This document shows positions 26,018 to 33,300 of a stretch of 64,000 bases of DNA, piece after piece. The stretch is from Fen-1359 sp963710355. GTDB lineage: Bacteria; Planctomycetota; Phycisphaerae; Sedimentisphaerales; Anaerobacaceae. The first letter of the stretch is position 1, and every line of letters begins with the position of its first letter. The position numbers were made by a program, and so were the translations under genes. The notes below the pieces were generated by a model, which was not told where the DNA came from, searched no databases, and saw only the letters and a list, made by a program, of their open reading frames with translations. Location of the stretch: assembly GCA_963710355.1 (NCBI GenBank), contig CAVPZU010000003.1, positions 248,001-312,000 of the forward strand, written 5' to 3'.

Positions 26018-26092
26018 ATGAACAAAAAAAATTTTGTTCCGACGAGGAAACAATTAAAGAAAAAACCGCGTGATGTTAAGATAATGGTATGA
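26018..26092 (+). CDS. Possible 24-aa leader peptide overlapping the uvrC start
   Basis: A short basic ORF begins MNKKNFVPTRKQLKKKPRDV and ends with TGA overlapping the uvrC ATG (ATGA). The overlap would allow translational coupling, which could explain the poor ribosome site of uvrC. Its own ribosome site is weak too, so it may be chance. Confidence 0.25.
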   Translation: MNKKNFVPTRKQLKKKPRDVKIMV

Positions 26093-27171
26093 ATGAAAAA
26101 AGAGAAGACAGATTGGAAGCGATTCGAAAACGGATAAAGGATTTTCCAGCCGGGCCGGGGTTGTATTTTATGAAGGATTGTGCTGATAAGGTTTTATATA
26201 TCGGCAAGGCAAAGAATCTGCGGTCGAGGGTTTCGAGCTATTTTCAGCCATCGGGCGATGCGGCAGCAAGCCGCGGGCCAAAGATAGCAGAGATGCTGAA
26301 CAAAACAAGGACGGTTGATTTTCTGGAAACGGATAACGAGGTCGAGGCGGTACTGAAAGAGGCAAGACTGATTAAGGATATTCGGCCTCCATATAATACA
26401 GATTTAATTGACGACAAAAGTTTTCCATATCTGGAAATAACGACGTCGGACGATTTTCCTGCGGTTGACGTGACAAGAAAACCTCGTTCGGAGGGCAGCA
26501 GGCTTTTCGGCCCATTTACGAATGCAAACGACCTGCGGAGGGTAGTCGTTGAGCTGCAAAGAATCTTCAAGTTCCGCACGTGCGGCCTGCAAATAAGCGA
26601 AAAAGATGCGAAAAGGCGATTTTTCCGACCCTGCCTTTTGTACAGTATAAAACAATGCACCGCTCCCTGCGCCGACAGAATAGCAAAGAACGATTACAAA
26701 AAAATAATCGGCGACCTTATCCGGTTTTTGCGGTCGAAGAGGTCAGTAATTTTGCGGCAGTTGAAAAGGGAGATGGAAGGAGCGGCGGAAAAGTTAGAGT
26801 TTGAGAAGGCAGCGATGCTGCGGGACAGGATGGGTCTGATTGAGAGGCTGGCCAGCCGCGGTGAGCCGGACGAGGACGTGCAGCCGGAAGTTTTTGCAAC
26901 AGAACCTGTCGAGGCGCTGGAAAGGCTGCAAAGGCTGCTTGAGAGTAAAGAGCCGATAAGGATTATCGAAGGTATTGATGTTGCGCATATATCGGGTAGC
27001 GAGGCGGTCGGGTCGCTGGTAAAATTTATTGACGGTAGGCCATTCAAGGCTGGATACAGGCGGTTCAGGATAAAGACGGTCAAGGGCATCGATGATTGTG
27101 CTATGATAGCGGAGGTGGTAAGCGCAGATACAAGTATGCGCTTATCGGTGAGGAGTTGTGGCCGGACGTGA
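26089..27171 (+). CDS. uvrC: Excinuclease ABC subunit C, N-terminal part (frameshifted)
   Basis: UvrC makes the two incisions in nucleotide excision repair. The GIY-YIG nuclease domain is at about 20-100 (GPGLYFMKDCADKVLYIGKA, RSRVSSYF). The Cys-rich linker follows (LLYSIKQCTAPC), then the UVR motif that binds UvrB (EKLEFEKAAMLRDRMGLIE). The RNase H-like 3' nuclease begins at GIDVAHISGSEAVGS. The frame breaks at 27120-27121: EVVKRRYKYAL is restored if one A is added to the AA pair. After the break 16 residues are spurious. Confidence 0.88.
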   Translation: MNEKREDRLEAIRKRIKDFPAGPGLYFMKDCADKVLYIGKAKNLRSRVSSYFQPSGDAAASRGPKIAEMLNKTRTVDFLETDNEVEAVLKEARLIKDIRPPYNTDLIDDKSFPYLEITTSDDFPAVDVTRKPRSEGSRLFGPFTNANDLRRVVVELQRIFKFRTCGLQISEKDAKRRFFRPCLLYSIKQCTAPCADRIAKNDYKKIIGDLIRFLRSKRSVILRQLKREMEGAAEKLEFEKAAMLRDRMGLIERLASRGEPDEDVQPEVFATEPVEALERLQRLLESKEPIRIIEGIDVAHISGSEAVGSLVKFIDGRPFKAGYRRFRIKTVKGIDDCAMIAEVVSADTSMRLSVRSCGRT

Positions 27172-27563
27172 TTCTGATTGACGGCGGACTGGGACAGCTT
27201 CACGCAGCAGCGCAAGCACTAAAATTCTTAATGTCGGAAATTGCTGACGAAGCCAAGGAAAAATCAAAAATCAAAAATCAAAAATCAAAATTACAATTCA
27301 AAATTCAAAAATACGAGGCGGGAAATCTGAACCCAAAAGCAGGAGATAACCAGGCAGAGAAAATCCTGGAAAATCTTAAGATTATGGCACTTGCCAAGAG
27401 GGAGGAAGAAATTTATCTGCAGGGAAAACCTGAGCCTTTGAGGTTATCAAGGACTAATCCGGCGATGAAACTCTTACAGTATGTTCGGGACGAGGCACAC
27501 CGCTTTGCCCAGCATTATCACCATATCCTGCGGAGAAAAAAACTTCTCAACGGAAAATCCTGA
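27120..27563 (+). CDS. uvrC: Excinuclease ABC subunit C, C-terminal part, short form without HhH domain
   Basis: Continuation of UvrC in the next frame: KRRYKYALIGEELWPDVILI, DGGLGQLHAA (catalytic Asp), AKREEEIYLQGKPEPLRLSR and RDEAHRFAQHYHHILRRKKL, stopping at LLNGKS. The usual tandem helix-hairpin-helix domain is missing. Between QALKFLM and KIMALAKREEE there is an extra stretch of about 40 residues rich in Lys/Asn/Gln, coded largely by an AAAAATC-type low-complexity DNA repeat (27261-27312). The last 25 codons are duplicated in diverged form beyond the toxin-antitoxin cassette. Confidence 0.85.
   Translation, partial: KRRYKYALIGEELWPDVILIDGGLGQLHAAAQALKFLMSEIADEAKEKSKIKNQKSKLQFKIQKYEAGNLNPKAGDNQAEKILENLKIMALAKREEEIYLQGKPEPLRLSRTNPAMKLLQYVRDEAHRFAQHYHHILRRKKLLNGKS
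27261..27312 (+). repeat. Low-complexity AAAAATC tandem repeat inside uvrC
   Basis: About four near-exact copies of 'AAAAATC' and then related 'AAAATTC' steps, in frame with uvrC. They encode alternating Lys, Ser, Ile, Asn and Gln. Similar short direct repeats otherwise occur only between genes in this window. Confidence 0.75.
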
Positions 27564-27582
27564 AAAATCCACTAATAACATA

Positions 27583-27611
27583 TTGACATTAAGACGATAT
27601 GACATTATAAT
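27583..27611 (+). promoter_or_regulatory. Consensus promoter of the toxin-antitoxin operon
   Basis: TTGACA (27583-27588), 17-bp spacer, TATAAT (27606-27611): a perfect sigma70 consensus, 20 nt before the antitoxin ATG. Confidence 0.8.
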
Positions 27612-27615
27612 GTCA
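27600..27615. promoter_or_regulatory. Palindromic operator over the -10 box
   Basis: TGACATTATAATGTCA is a perfect 16-bp palindrome covering the -10 hexamer. The half site recurs upstream: TATTGACATTA (27581-27591) is the exact reverse complement of TAATGTCAATA (27608-27618) and contains the -35 box. Ribbon-helix-helix antitoxins repress their own operons at such sites. Confidence 0.7.
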
Positions 27616-27630
27616 ATAGTGAGGTATAAT

Positions 27631-27864
27631 ATGAAAACAGAAACAAAAAGAACAACCATTTATCTGGATTCCGATTTGCACCGTGCACTGCGGGTAAAGT
27701 CTGCGGAAACGGACCAGACAATGTCGGAACTGATTGAGGAAGCGATACAACTTTCTTTGGCGGAAGATTCAGCAGATTTGGCTGCAATCGAAGGACGTAA
27801 AAAAGAACCGAATATGGCGTTCGAAGATGTTTTAAAGCACCTGAAGAAAAATGGCAAGATATAA
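27631..27864 (+). CDS. Ribbon-helix-helix antitoxin
   Basis: A 77-residue protein. The N-terminus TKRTTIYLDSDLHRALRVKS is a classic RHH/CopG-type DNA-binding domain (strand, then helix), followed by TMSELIEEAIQLSLAED. The C-terminal half (EGRKKEPNMAFEDVLKHLKK) would wrap the toxin. Start ATG 27631 has GAGG 7 nt upstream; longer in-frame versions reach into the promoter and are rejected. It overlaps the toxin gene by 14 nt, as normal for such pairs. It likely represses the operon through the palindrome over the -10 box. Confidence 0.85.
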   Translation: MKTETKRTTIYLDSDLHRALRVKSAETDQTMSELIEEAIQLSLAEDSADLAAIEGRKKEPNMAFEDVLKHLKKNGKI

Positions 27865-28108
27865 AATAACCATCAAGAAATCGGCCATAAAAGAGCTTGA
27901 AAACACTCCAAAGAAAGACCTGCAAAGAATTGTAAAACGCATTGGTTCTCTTGTATGGAATCCGAGACCATACGGTTCACAAAAGCTGGCGGCCCAAAAC
28001 TGTTTTCGTATTCGGGCGGGCGACTACAGAATAGTATATTCAATCAATGATAAGGATTTGGCCGTCGATATAATCAAAATCGGGCACAGGCGGGAAATCT
28101 ACCGATAA
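27851..28108 (+). CDS. RelE/ParE-family toxin
   Basis: An 85-residue basic protein with the RelE/ParE fold signature: YKITIKKSAIKELENTPKKD, then WNPRPYGSQKLA and FRIRAGDYRIVYSINDKDLA, ending VDIIKIGHRREIYR. RelE toxins cut mRNA in the ribosomal A site; ParE toxins poison gyrase. The C-terminal HRREIYR and the GDYRIVY strand favour the RelE side. Neutralised by the overlapping antitoxin. Confidence 0.88.
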   Translation: MARYKITIKKSAIKELENTPKKDLQRIVKRIGSLVWNPRPYGSQKLAAQNCFRIRAGDYRIVYSINDKDLAVDIIKIGHRREIYR

Positions 28109-28126
28109 CACGTCAACGTAATTTTC

Positions 28127-28228
28127 CGGTATGCAGAGGGTGAGGTGCATCATTTTGCAAAACACTGTCACCATATCCTGCGGAGAAAAAAGTTGCTCAA
28201 CTGCACTACTTATCCAAGGGATTTTTAA
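28127..28228 (+). pseudogene. Detached, diverged 3' end of a uvrC gene
   Basis: Reads RYAEGEVHHFAKHCHHILRR, then KKLLNCTTYPRDF and TAA. It aligns with the real UvrC end (QYVRDEAHRFAQHYHHILRR...) at 17 of 24 residues, and has no start of its own. It overlaps the convergent ribD end by a few codons. It is best read as the old 3' end of uvrC, displaced when the toxin-antitoxin cassette arrived. Confidence 0.75.
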
Positions 28229-29312
28229 AAAAACCATTTATGCAAAGGTCGGCGTTGAGATTTTTCACATCGAGATTATGCAGCCGGGCTGGATTTGCAG
28301 CTTTGGCCATTGGTTTGGTTGCAGAGGCGGTTCCGAGCCTGCCGAGAATTTTGGGGGAGATATAGACAATGATTTCGTCGGCGAGGCCTGCCCGCAAAAA
28401 AGAGGTAATCACCGTCGGGCCGCCTTCGACGAGGACTTGCTGAATACCTTTTTGGGCAAGAGCTGCAAGGACATCTTTGAGATTGCATTTACCTTCCGCA
28501 GAGGGGACGGTGATAATTTCTGCGCCTTTTTTTCTCAGCAGTGTAATTTTTTTATTGTTTTTGTTCGCCGTGAATACAAGCACCGGCGCTTTTTTTACGG
28601 TTTTGATTAGATTACAGGTTAGTGGAATTTTTAGCCCGCTGTCGAGGACGACCCTTAAAAGTTTTTTATCCCTTCGGGGAGGTCTTGCGATAAGAAGCGG
28701 GTCGTCTGCCAGCACGGTGTTAATTCCGACCAATATGGCATCGGCACGTCGGCGGATTTTTTGGGCATCGGCCCTGCTTTTTTTGTTTGAGAGCCAGCGG
28801 TGTTTTTTTGACGCCAAAAAACCGTCTTTGGATTGAGCCCATTTGAGGATTACCCAGGGCCTGGCGGTCTTGGCAAATTTGAAGAATGATACGTTAAGGA
28901 GTTTTGCCTGCTTTTCGCAAAGGCCGGTCGAAACTTCGATGCCGGCTTTTTTGAGCAGCCTGATACCCTTGCCATTTGCGTGAGGTGACGGGTCAACAGC
29001 AGCAAGAATGACCTTTGCAATTTTGGCTTTTACTATTGCATTGGTGCAGGGTGGTGTTTTTCCGAAATGGCAGCAGGGTTCGAGGGAGACATACATAGTT
29101 GCGCCGGCAGGATTGTTGCCTTTTTTGCGGCAGTCGGAAAGTGCATTGATTTCAGCGTGGAGGCCGCCGAATTTTTTATGGTATCCTTTGCCGATAATCC
29201 TGCCGCCTTTGACGATAACGCAGCCGACGGCAGGGTTCGGCTCAACCGAAGCGATGCCCTTGCCAGCAAGGTTAAGAGCCTCGAGCATAAATTCTTCATC
29301 GGAACTTTTCAT
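28206..29312 (-). CDS. ribD: Bifunctional riboflavin biosynthesis deaminase/reductase
   Basis: 368 residues. The N-terminal cytidine-deaminase-like domain has HAEINAL (Zn His and catalytic Glu) and EPCCHFGKTPPC (Zn Cys pair). The C-terminal NADPH reductase domain has LKWAQSKDGFLASKK, ADAILVGINTVLADDP and QVLVEGGPTVITSFL. It converts the pyrimidine intermediate after GTP cyclohydrolase II in two steps of riboflavin synthesis. I start at ATG 29312, just after the preceding gene's stop. An upstream ATG at 29339 would overlap that gene. No other rib gene is near. Confidence 0.92.
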   Translation of the reverse strand: MKSSDEEFMLEALNLAGKGIASVEPNPAVGCVIVKGGRIIGKGYHKKFGGLHAEINALSDCRKKGNNPAGATMYVSLEPCCHFGKTPPCTNAIVKAKIAKVILAAVDPSPHANGKGIRLLKKAGIEVSTGLCEKQAKLLNVSFFKFAKTARPWVILKWAQSKDGFLASKKHRWLSNKKSRADAQKIRRRADAILVGINTVLADDPLLIARPPRRDKKLLRVVLDSGLKIPLTCNLIKTVKKAPVLVFTANKNNKKITLLRKKGAEIITVPSAEGKCNLKDVLAALAQKGIQQVLVEGGPTVITSFLRAGLADEIIVYISPKILGRLGTASATKPMAKAANPARLHNLDVKNLNADLCINGFFKNPLDK

Positions 29313-29313
29313 T

Positions 29314-29670
29314 TTAAGATGCCAACAATTGACCTGCATTCCGCAACTGATTTTTGTATTTTTCCCGTAGCGGCTGGTTCTCTTCTATAGCAGCGCTGCC
29401 AATATAAATTTTTCTAACGACTTTAGCGCCGAGGCAATTTGCGGCGGCCTTCAATACACTAAACGTTGCCCTAAAAAAAATCCTTCCGAGCAACTCTGGG
29501 CAGCCGCTTGATGTAATCAGGACAGCTTTTTTCGTCAATTTTTTTATCCGGTATTTAGGCAATACTTTTCCCCAGGGCCAGTAGCCATAAGGCATAAGTC
29601 TTTCGATAAATCTTTTCATAACAGCGGTGACATTAAACCAGTTCACAGGTGAAGCCAAAACTATTCCATC
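29314..29670 (-). CDS. NAD(P)H-dependent FMN reductase-like flavoprotein, C-terminal part (frameshift)
   Basis: Continuation of the flavoprotein from DGIVLASPVNWFNVTAVMK, the FMN-binding loop typical of this family. It includes a GYWPWGK segment and the final strand VRKIYIGSAAIEE. The junction with the first part is one surplus base at 29671. A gene caller would begin this piece at 29682. Confidence 0.75.
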   Translation of the reverse strand, partial: DGIVLASPVNWFNVTAVMKRFIERLMPYGYWPWGKVLPKYRIKKLTKKAVLITSSGCPELLGRIFFRATFSVLKAAANCLGAKVVRKIYIGSAAIEENQPLREKYKNQLRNAGQLLAS

Positions 29671-29935
29671 GAGCTGCATCAACCCTGTCGAGAATTTGTT
29701 TCACATCGTCATCAAGAACACAATCGCCCCGCTTTTCGCCGGCCTGCTGAACACAGGTCCGACAGTTGGTACAGAATTCGATGTGTTTTTCGAGCAGAAA
29801 GATTTTCTCCGTAACAGCCCCCCGGCCTTCTGCTGCATTGAGCAGTTCATCGACAGCGGTATCTATAGTTTTGCCTTTGCGGTAAGTGCCAACAATAGCG
29901 ATTATTTTTTTGCTCAATGGTTCAATCCTTGCCAA
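29633..29935 (-). CDS. NAD(P)H-dependent FMN reductase-like flavoprotein, N-terminal part (frameshift)
   Basis: A flavodoxin-fold oxidoreductase. The start KKIIAIVGTYRKGKTIDTAV is the phosphate-binding loop. The motif CTNCRTCVQQAGEKRGDCVL resembles the Cys cluster of iron-sulfur flavoproteins, which hold a 4Fe-4S centre and FMN. The true frame runs to QILDRVDAA, after which the protein continues in the piece at 29314-29670. It overlaps the ligA start by 14 nt on the same strand, so ligA-flavoprotein-ribD form one operon. Confidence 0.75.
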   Translation of the reverse strand: MARIEPLSKKIIAIVGTYRKGKTIDTAVDELLNAAEGRGAVTEKIFLLEKHIEFCTNCRTCVQQAGEKRGDCVLDDDVKQILDRVDAARWNSFGFTCELV

Positions 29936-31967
29936 TCATTTTGAGGAATTCTTTTTCATTTATGATTTTAACGCCAAGTTTTTGAGCCTTGTCTAATTTG
30001 CTGCCGGGGTTGTCGCCTGCTAATACGAAATCTGTAGCTTTGCTGACGCTCGATGCGGCCTTTCCGCCAAATTGTTTTATAGTCTGCTCTATCTGGGAGC
30101 GGGAAAAATTCTGCAAAGTTCCTGTTACAACAATTGTTTTGCCGGTAAGAGTCCCTTTGGCTCCATTTTTCTCTTCTGGTTGTTCAAACTTTACATGAGT
30201 TAACAGGCTGTCTATGAGCGCACAGTTGCTAGGATTCCGGAAATACTCGTAGGTGCTCTTAGCTCGCCTCTGTTTTTCTTCACGTTTCTTAAGATTCTTT
30301 ATCTTCAAAGCACCAGGAGCTAATACCTTAGTTAGTTGTTTCAGACTAGCTTTCCGAACCTTCTTCAGCGACCCAAAGGATGAGGCAAGCACTTGAGCAA
30401 ATTCTCCACCAATATGACGGATGCCGAGTGCGGCGATAAACCTCCATAGCGGCTGGTGTTTACTTTTTTCGATTGCATCGATGACATTTTGTGCACTTTT
30501 GTCGGCCATTCTCTCAAGTTCGAGCAAATCCTGCTTTTGAAGTTTATAAATATCTGCAAAATTTTTTACAAGGCCTGCATCAACAAGCTGCCCGATGAGA
30601 GCCGGGCCTAAATGCTCGATGTCCATCTGGTTGCGACCTGCAAAATATCTGAGTTTTTCTTTTAGCTGTCCGAGGCAATCGGGGTTTATACAGCGGATAT
30701 AGACGCCATTTTCGTCTTTTTTGACTGGGCCGCCGCAGTTAGGACACTTGAGAGGTTTCACAAAAGGTTCGATGCGGTTGGGTCTTTTATCTTTTTTCAC
30801 TTCGACTACTTGAGGGATGATTTCGCCGGCCTTTTCGATAATGACGGTGTCGCCCTCCCTGACATCGAGGCGGTCCATCTCATCGAAGTTATGAAGGGAT
30901 GCACGTTTTACAGTAGTGCCTGCAAGCAGGACAGGTTTGAGATTTGCGACGGGAGTCAGGATGCCGGATTTTCCGACCTGGACATCGATGGATTCGACAA
31001 TCGTTTCAGCCTGTTCGGCGGGGAATTTATAAGAGATGCACCAGCGCGGCGCCCTACCTGTAGAACCCAACATTTCGCGCTGGTCGAGTCGATTGACTTT
31101 TATAACCATACCATCAATTTGGTAATCGAGATTGTATCTGGTTTTTTCCCAGTCGTTGCAGATTTCAATCACTTCGTTGATGTTTGCAGCTTTTTTGATA
31201 TTGGGGTTGATGGGCAGGCCGAGCTTTTTGAATTTCTGGAGGACCTGCCAATGCTCATCGGCAAAAGGCTGCGAGACTTCGCCGAGTGCATAAGCAAAAA
31301 ATGACAGACTTCGCTGGCTGGTTTCTCGTGCATCGAGGAGTTTGAGGGAGCCTGCGGCGGCATTACGCGGGTTAGCAAAAAGAGGCTCGCCCGATTCGGT
31401 TTTCTGGCGATTGAGTTCAATGAAGGATTTTGTGGGCATATAGACCTCGCCTCGAACTTCGATGGTCTCCGGGATTTGAACGTCAGAAAGGAGGATGAGC
31501 GGGACAGCCCTGATGGTTCGGACGTTGGCGGTGACGTCGTCGCCGACCTCGCCGTCGCCTCGTGTGGCAGCGGTGGCGAGCCCGCCTTTTTCGTAGCGAA
31601 GGCTTATAGCAAGGCCGTCAATTTTCAATTCGACGACATAATCATATTCTTTAGTTTCAAGCCCTTTTGCGACGCGTTTGTCAAACTCCCGAAGCTCATC
31701 TGCGCTGTAGGTATTGTCTATACTGAGCATTGGGATTGTGTGGCGAACGGTTGTAAAACCTTCGATTGGTTTTTCGGAGACGCGCCAGATGGGGGAATCG
31801 GCTGTGACGTATTGCGGATAGTCTGTCTCCAATTGTTTCAGCTGAGCAAAGAGGCGGTCATACTGCTGGTCGGAAATTTGGGGTTGATTGAGGACATAGT
31901 AGAAGTAGTCGTGGCGGCGGATTTCCTGACGCAGCCTTTCGATTTGTTTTTCTATGTCGTCGGCCAT
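29922..31967 (-). CDS. ligA: NAD+-dependent DNA ligase
   Basis: 681 residues. Domain order: NAD-binding Ia region (DYFYYVLNQPQISDQQYD), the adenylation domain with the nucleophile in VELKIDGLA (K115), the OB fold, a zinc finger (CPNCGG ... CINPDCLG), HhH repeats, and a C-terminal BRCT domain (TGKTIVVTGTLQNFSRSQIE). It seals nicks in replication and repair. A Lys/Arg-rich insertion of about 40 residues lies before the BRCT domain (KIKNLKKREEKQRRAKSTYE). First gene of the ligA-flavoprotein-ribD group. Confidence 0.96.
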   Translation of the reverse strand: MADDIEKQIERLRQEIRRHDYFYYVLNQPQISDQQYDRLFAQLKQLETDYPQYVTADSPIWRVSEKPIEGFTTVRHTIPMLSIDNTYSADELREFDKRVAKGLETKEYDYVVELKIDGLAISLRYEKGGLATAATRGDGEVGDDVTANVRTIRAVPLILLSDVQIPETIEVRGEVYMPTKSFIELNRQKTESGEPLFANPRNAAAGSLKLLDARETSQRSLSFFAYALGEVSQPFADEHWQVLQKFKKLGLPINPNIKKAANINEVIEICNDWEKTRYNLDYQIDGMVIKVNRLDQREMLGSTGRAPRWCISYKFPAEQAETIVESIDVQVGKSGILTPVANLKPVLLAGTTVKRASLHNFDEMDRLDVREGDTVIIEKAGEIIPQVVEVKKDKRPNRIEPFVKPLKCPNCGGPVKKDENGVYIRCINPDCLGQLKEKLRYFAGRNQMDIEHLGPALIGQLVDAGLVKNFADIYKLQKQDLLELERMADKSAQNVIDAIEKSKHQPLWRFIAALGIRHIGGEFAQVLASSFGSLKKVRKASLKQLTKVLAPGALKIKNLKKREEKQRRAKSTYEYFRNPSNCALIDSLLTHVKFEQPEEKNGAKGTLTGKTIVVTGTLQNFSRSQIEQTIKQFGGKAASSVSKATDFVLAGDNPGSKLDKAQKLGVKIINEKEFLKMIGKD

Positions 31968-32155
31968 AATTATTCACTCACAAAAGAGAAGAGTGAAGGG
32001 TAAAGGGTTAAGAGTATTTTTCTTTACCTGCACCCTGAACTCTTCAATTCTGCCTACCGTATAATTATGCCAGAAATTACCTTTTTGAGAAAGTAAAAAA
32101 GCGATGAAAAAACGGGATTCAAAAATGAAATGCCGACTTTGTCGGGGCAGGGATT

Positions 32156-33277
32156 TTATTTTACAAGCTGGTCGCGAGTCTGGGCTATGAACTGAAGCAT
32201 ATAGGCGGCCTGCCGGCGGATGCCCGGGTTAAAGTTGGTTACGCGGGCGCTCCATTTTTTATACTGTTCGTTGAGGAGCAGCCGTTTTTCTTCCTGGCTC
32301 ATACTGGAATTTATGCCGAGGAAGACTTCTGTATCCTGAACCTCGCAAACATCAGGCGTCAAAATTTTCTGGGCAAGAGAAAGGAATCTGTTCTTGTCAA
32401 TCGCAAGCCAGCCAGCGGTATTTTTGAGCAAGGTCAATTTTTCGTGTGAAACGGAACCGCTTGCTTTTGCAACGAGCAGGCAAAATTCCATAATATCATA
32501 ACGGAAGGCCGGAGTCGCTATTCTTGCAAGTTCGAGGCAAACTCTGCGGACATCAATAGTATTGCCCGAGCGGAGAAGTGCAACGGTTTTATTCAAGGCA
32601 CGAGCGAGCTGTTTTTTTCCCTTTTCGGAGCTGTCGGACGGATTGATGTTTTGGTGTGCCCATTTTTTTATCATTTCGATTTCGTTTTCGGACAAAGAGC
32701 AGTCAGCGTCGCTTAAAGCAAAAGCGAGGGTGACGGCCAGGATTTTTGAGCGTTCGATATTTTCGAGCAAATCAATAAAACCCAGTGAAGGATTTTCGTA
32801 AAAAAATTCGCAGTCAGAAGAGGCAAGCTCAACGGGGTTGTCGAAACCGAAAATGGAAGTCGAGAACCGCAGGGTTCTTTTACCGCTTCGAGGAAGCAGG
32901 AGCCAGTTTGCATTTATCTGTGCAACTGTTATCCAGTTTTCGAGAGCGGTAACCGAAGCGGGCAAGGTGCCAAGCTCGGTGACGAAGCAGAATTTTGCGG
33001 AATCAGGCAATTGACACTCTTTGCTGCCTGCGTGGACGGGCATCGGATTGTCTGGGCCATCGGTAATGTCGGCGACAGTTATCTGAACCGTTGTTCTGGG
33101 AATATCGACCGGGGAGTGGATTGAGCCGCGAATTTTAAGAATAAAAAGAGGAGGTGAATTCTGCTGCCCTGTTAACTCGACGGAGCTGTAAAGTGCAGAG
33201 GGCGGGATTATCGATTCAGCAACCCTGCCGAACCGGATTTTGTGCGAAAGCCAGGAGCGGAAATTTTTGAGGTGCAT
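32156..33277 (-). CDS. TerB-domain protein with degenerate J-like C-terminus (DjlA-like), partner of an alternative Hsp70
   Basis: 373 residues. About 25-155 is a beta-rich domain that I do not recognise. About 170-300 is all-helical with an acidic loop (LAVTLAFALSDADCSLSENE IEMIKKW), as in TerB domains. The C-terminus (about 315-370) reads VFLGINSSMSQEEKRLLLNE, then QYKKWSARVTNFNP and RRQAAYMLQFIAQTR. This follows the helix pattern of a J domain, but the HPD tripeptide is absent. TerB plus J is the architecture of DjlA. Its gene lies 23 bp after an hsp70 gene, so a co-chaperone role is likely. The N-terminal domain may select clients. Confidence 0.7.
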   Translation of the reverse strand: MHLKNFRSWLSHKIRFGRVAESIIPPSALYSSVELTGQQNSPPLFILKIRGSIHSPVDIPRTTVQITVADITDGPDNPMPVHAGSKECQLPDSAKFCFVTELGTLPASVTALENWITVAQINANWLLLPRSGKRTLRFSTSIFGFDNPVELASSDCEFFYENPSLGFIDLLENIERSKILAVTLAFALSDADCSLSENEIEMIKKWAHQNINPSDSSEKGKKQLARALNKTVALLRSGNTIDVRRVCLELARIATPAFRYDIMEFCLLVAKASGSVSHEKLTLLKNTAGWLAIDKNRFLSLAQKILTPDVCEVQDTEVFLGINSSMSQEEKRLLLNEQYKKWSARVTNFNPGIRRQAAYMLQFIAQTRDQLVK

Positions 33278-33300
33278 AAATTATATTGTTTCGGCATAAA

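Larger units (their letters stand above)
27518..28191. repeat. 24-bp direct repeats bracketing the toxin-antitoxin cassette
   Basis: TCACCATATCCTGCGGAG followed by six A bases occurs at 27518-27541 (end of uvrC) and at 28168-28191. It lies within a longer diverged similarity, 27480-27551 versus 28130-28201. The distance is 650 bp. The second copy reads as a diverged end of UvrC. Confidence 0.85.

Noticed and set aside
25829..26092. 87-codon plus-strand frame before uvrC
   Set aside because: It would start inside the nrdJ start region and cross its promoter and NrdR boxes; only the last 24 codons are entertained, at low confidence.
27079..27140. True uvrC pseudogene
   Set aside because: Adding a single A restores the conserved EVVKRRYKYAL junction exactly and the rest is well conserved, so loss of function is not established.
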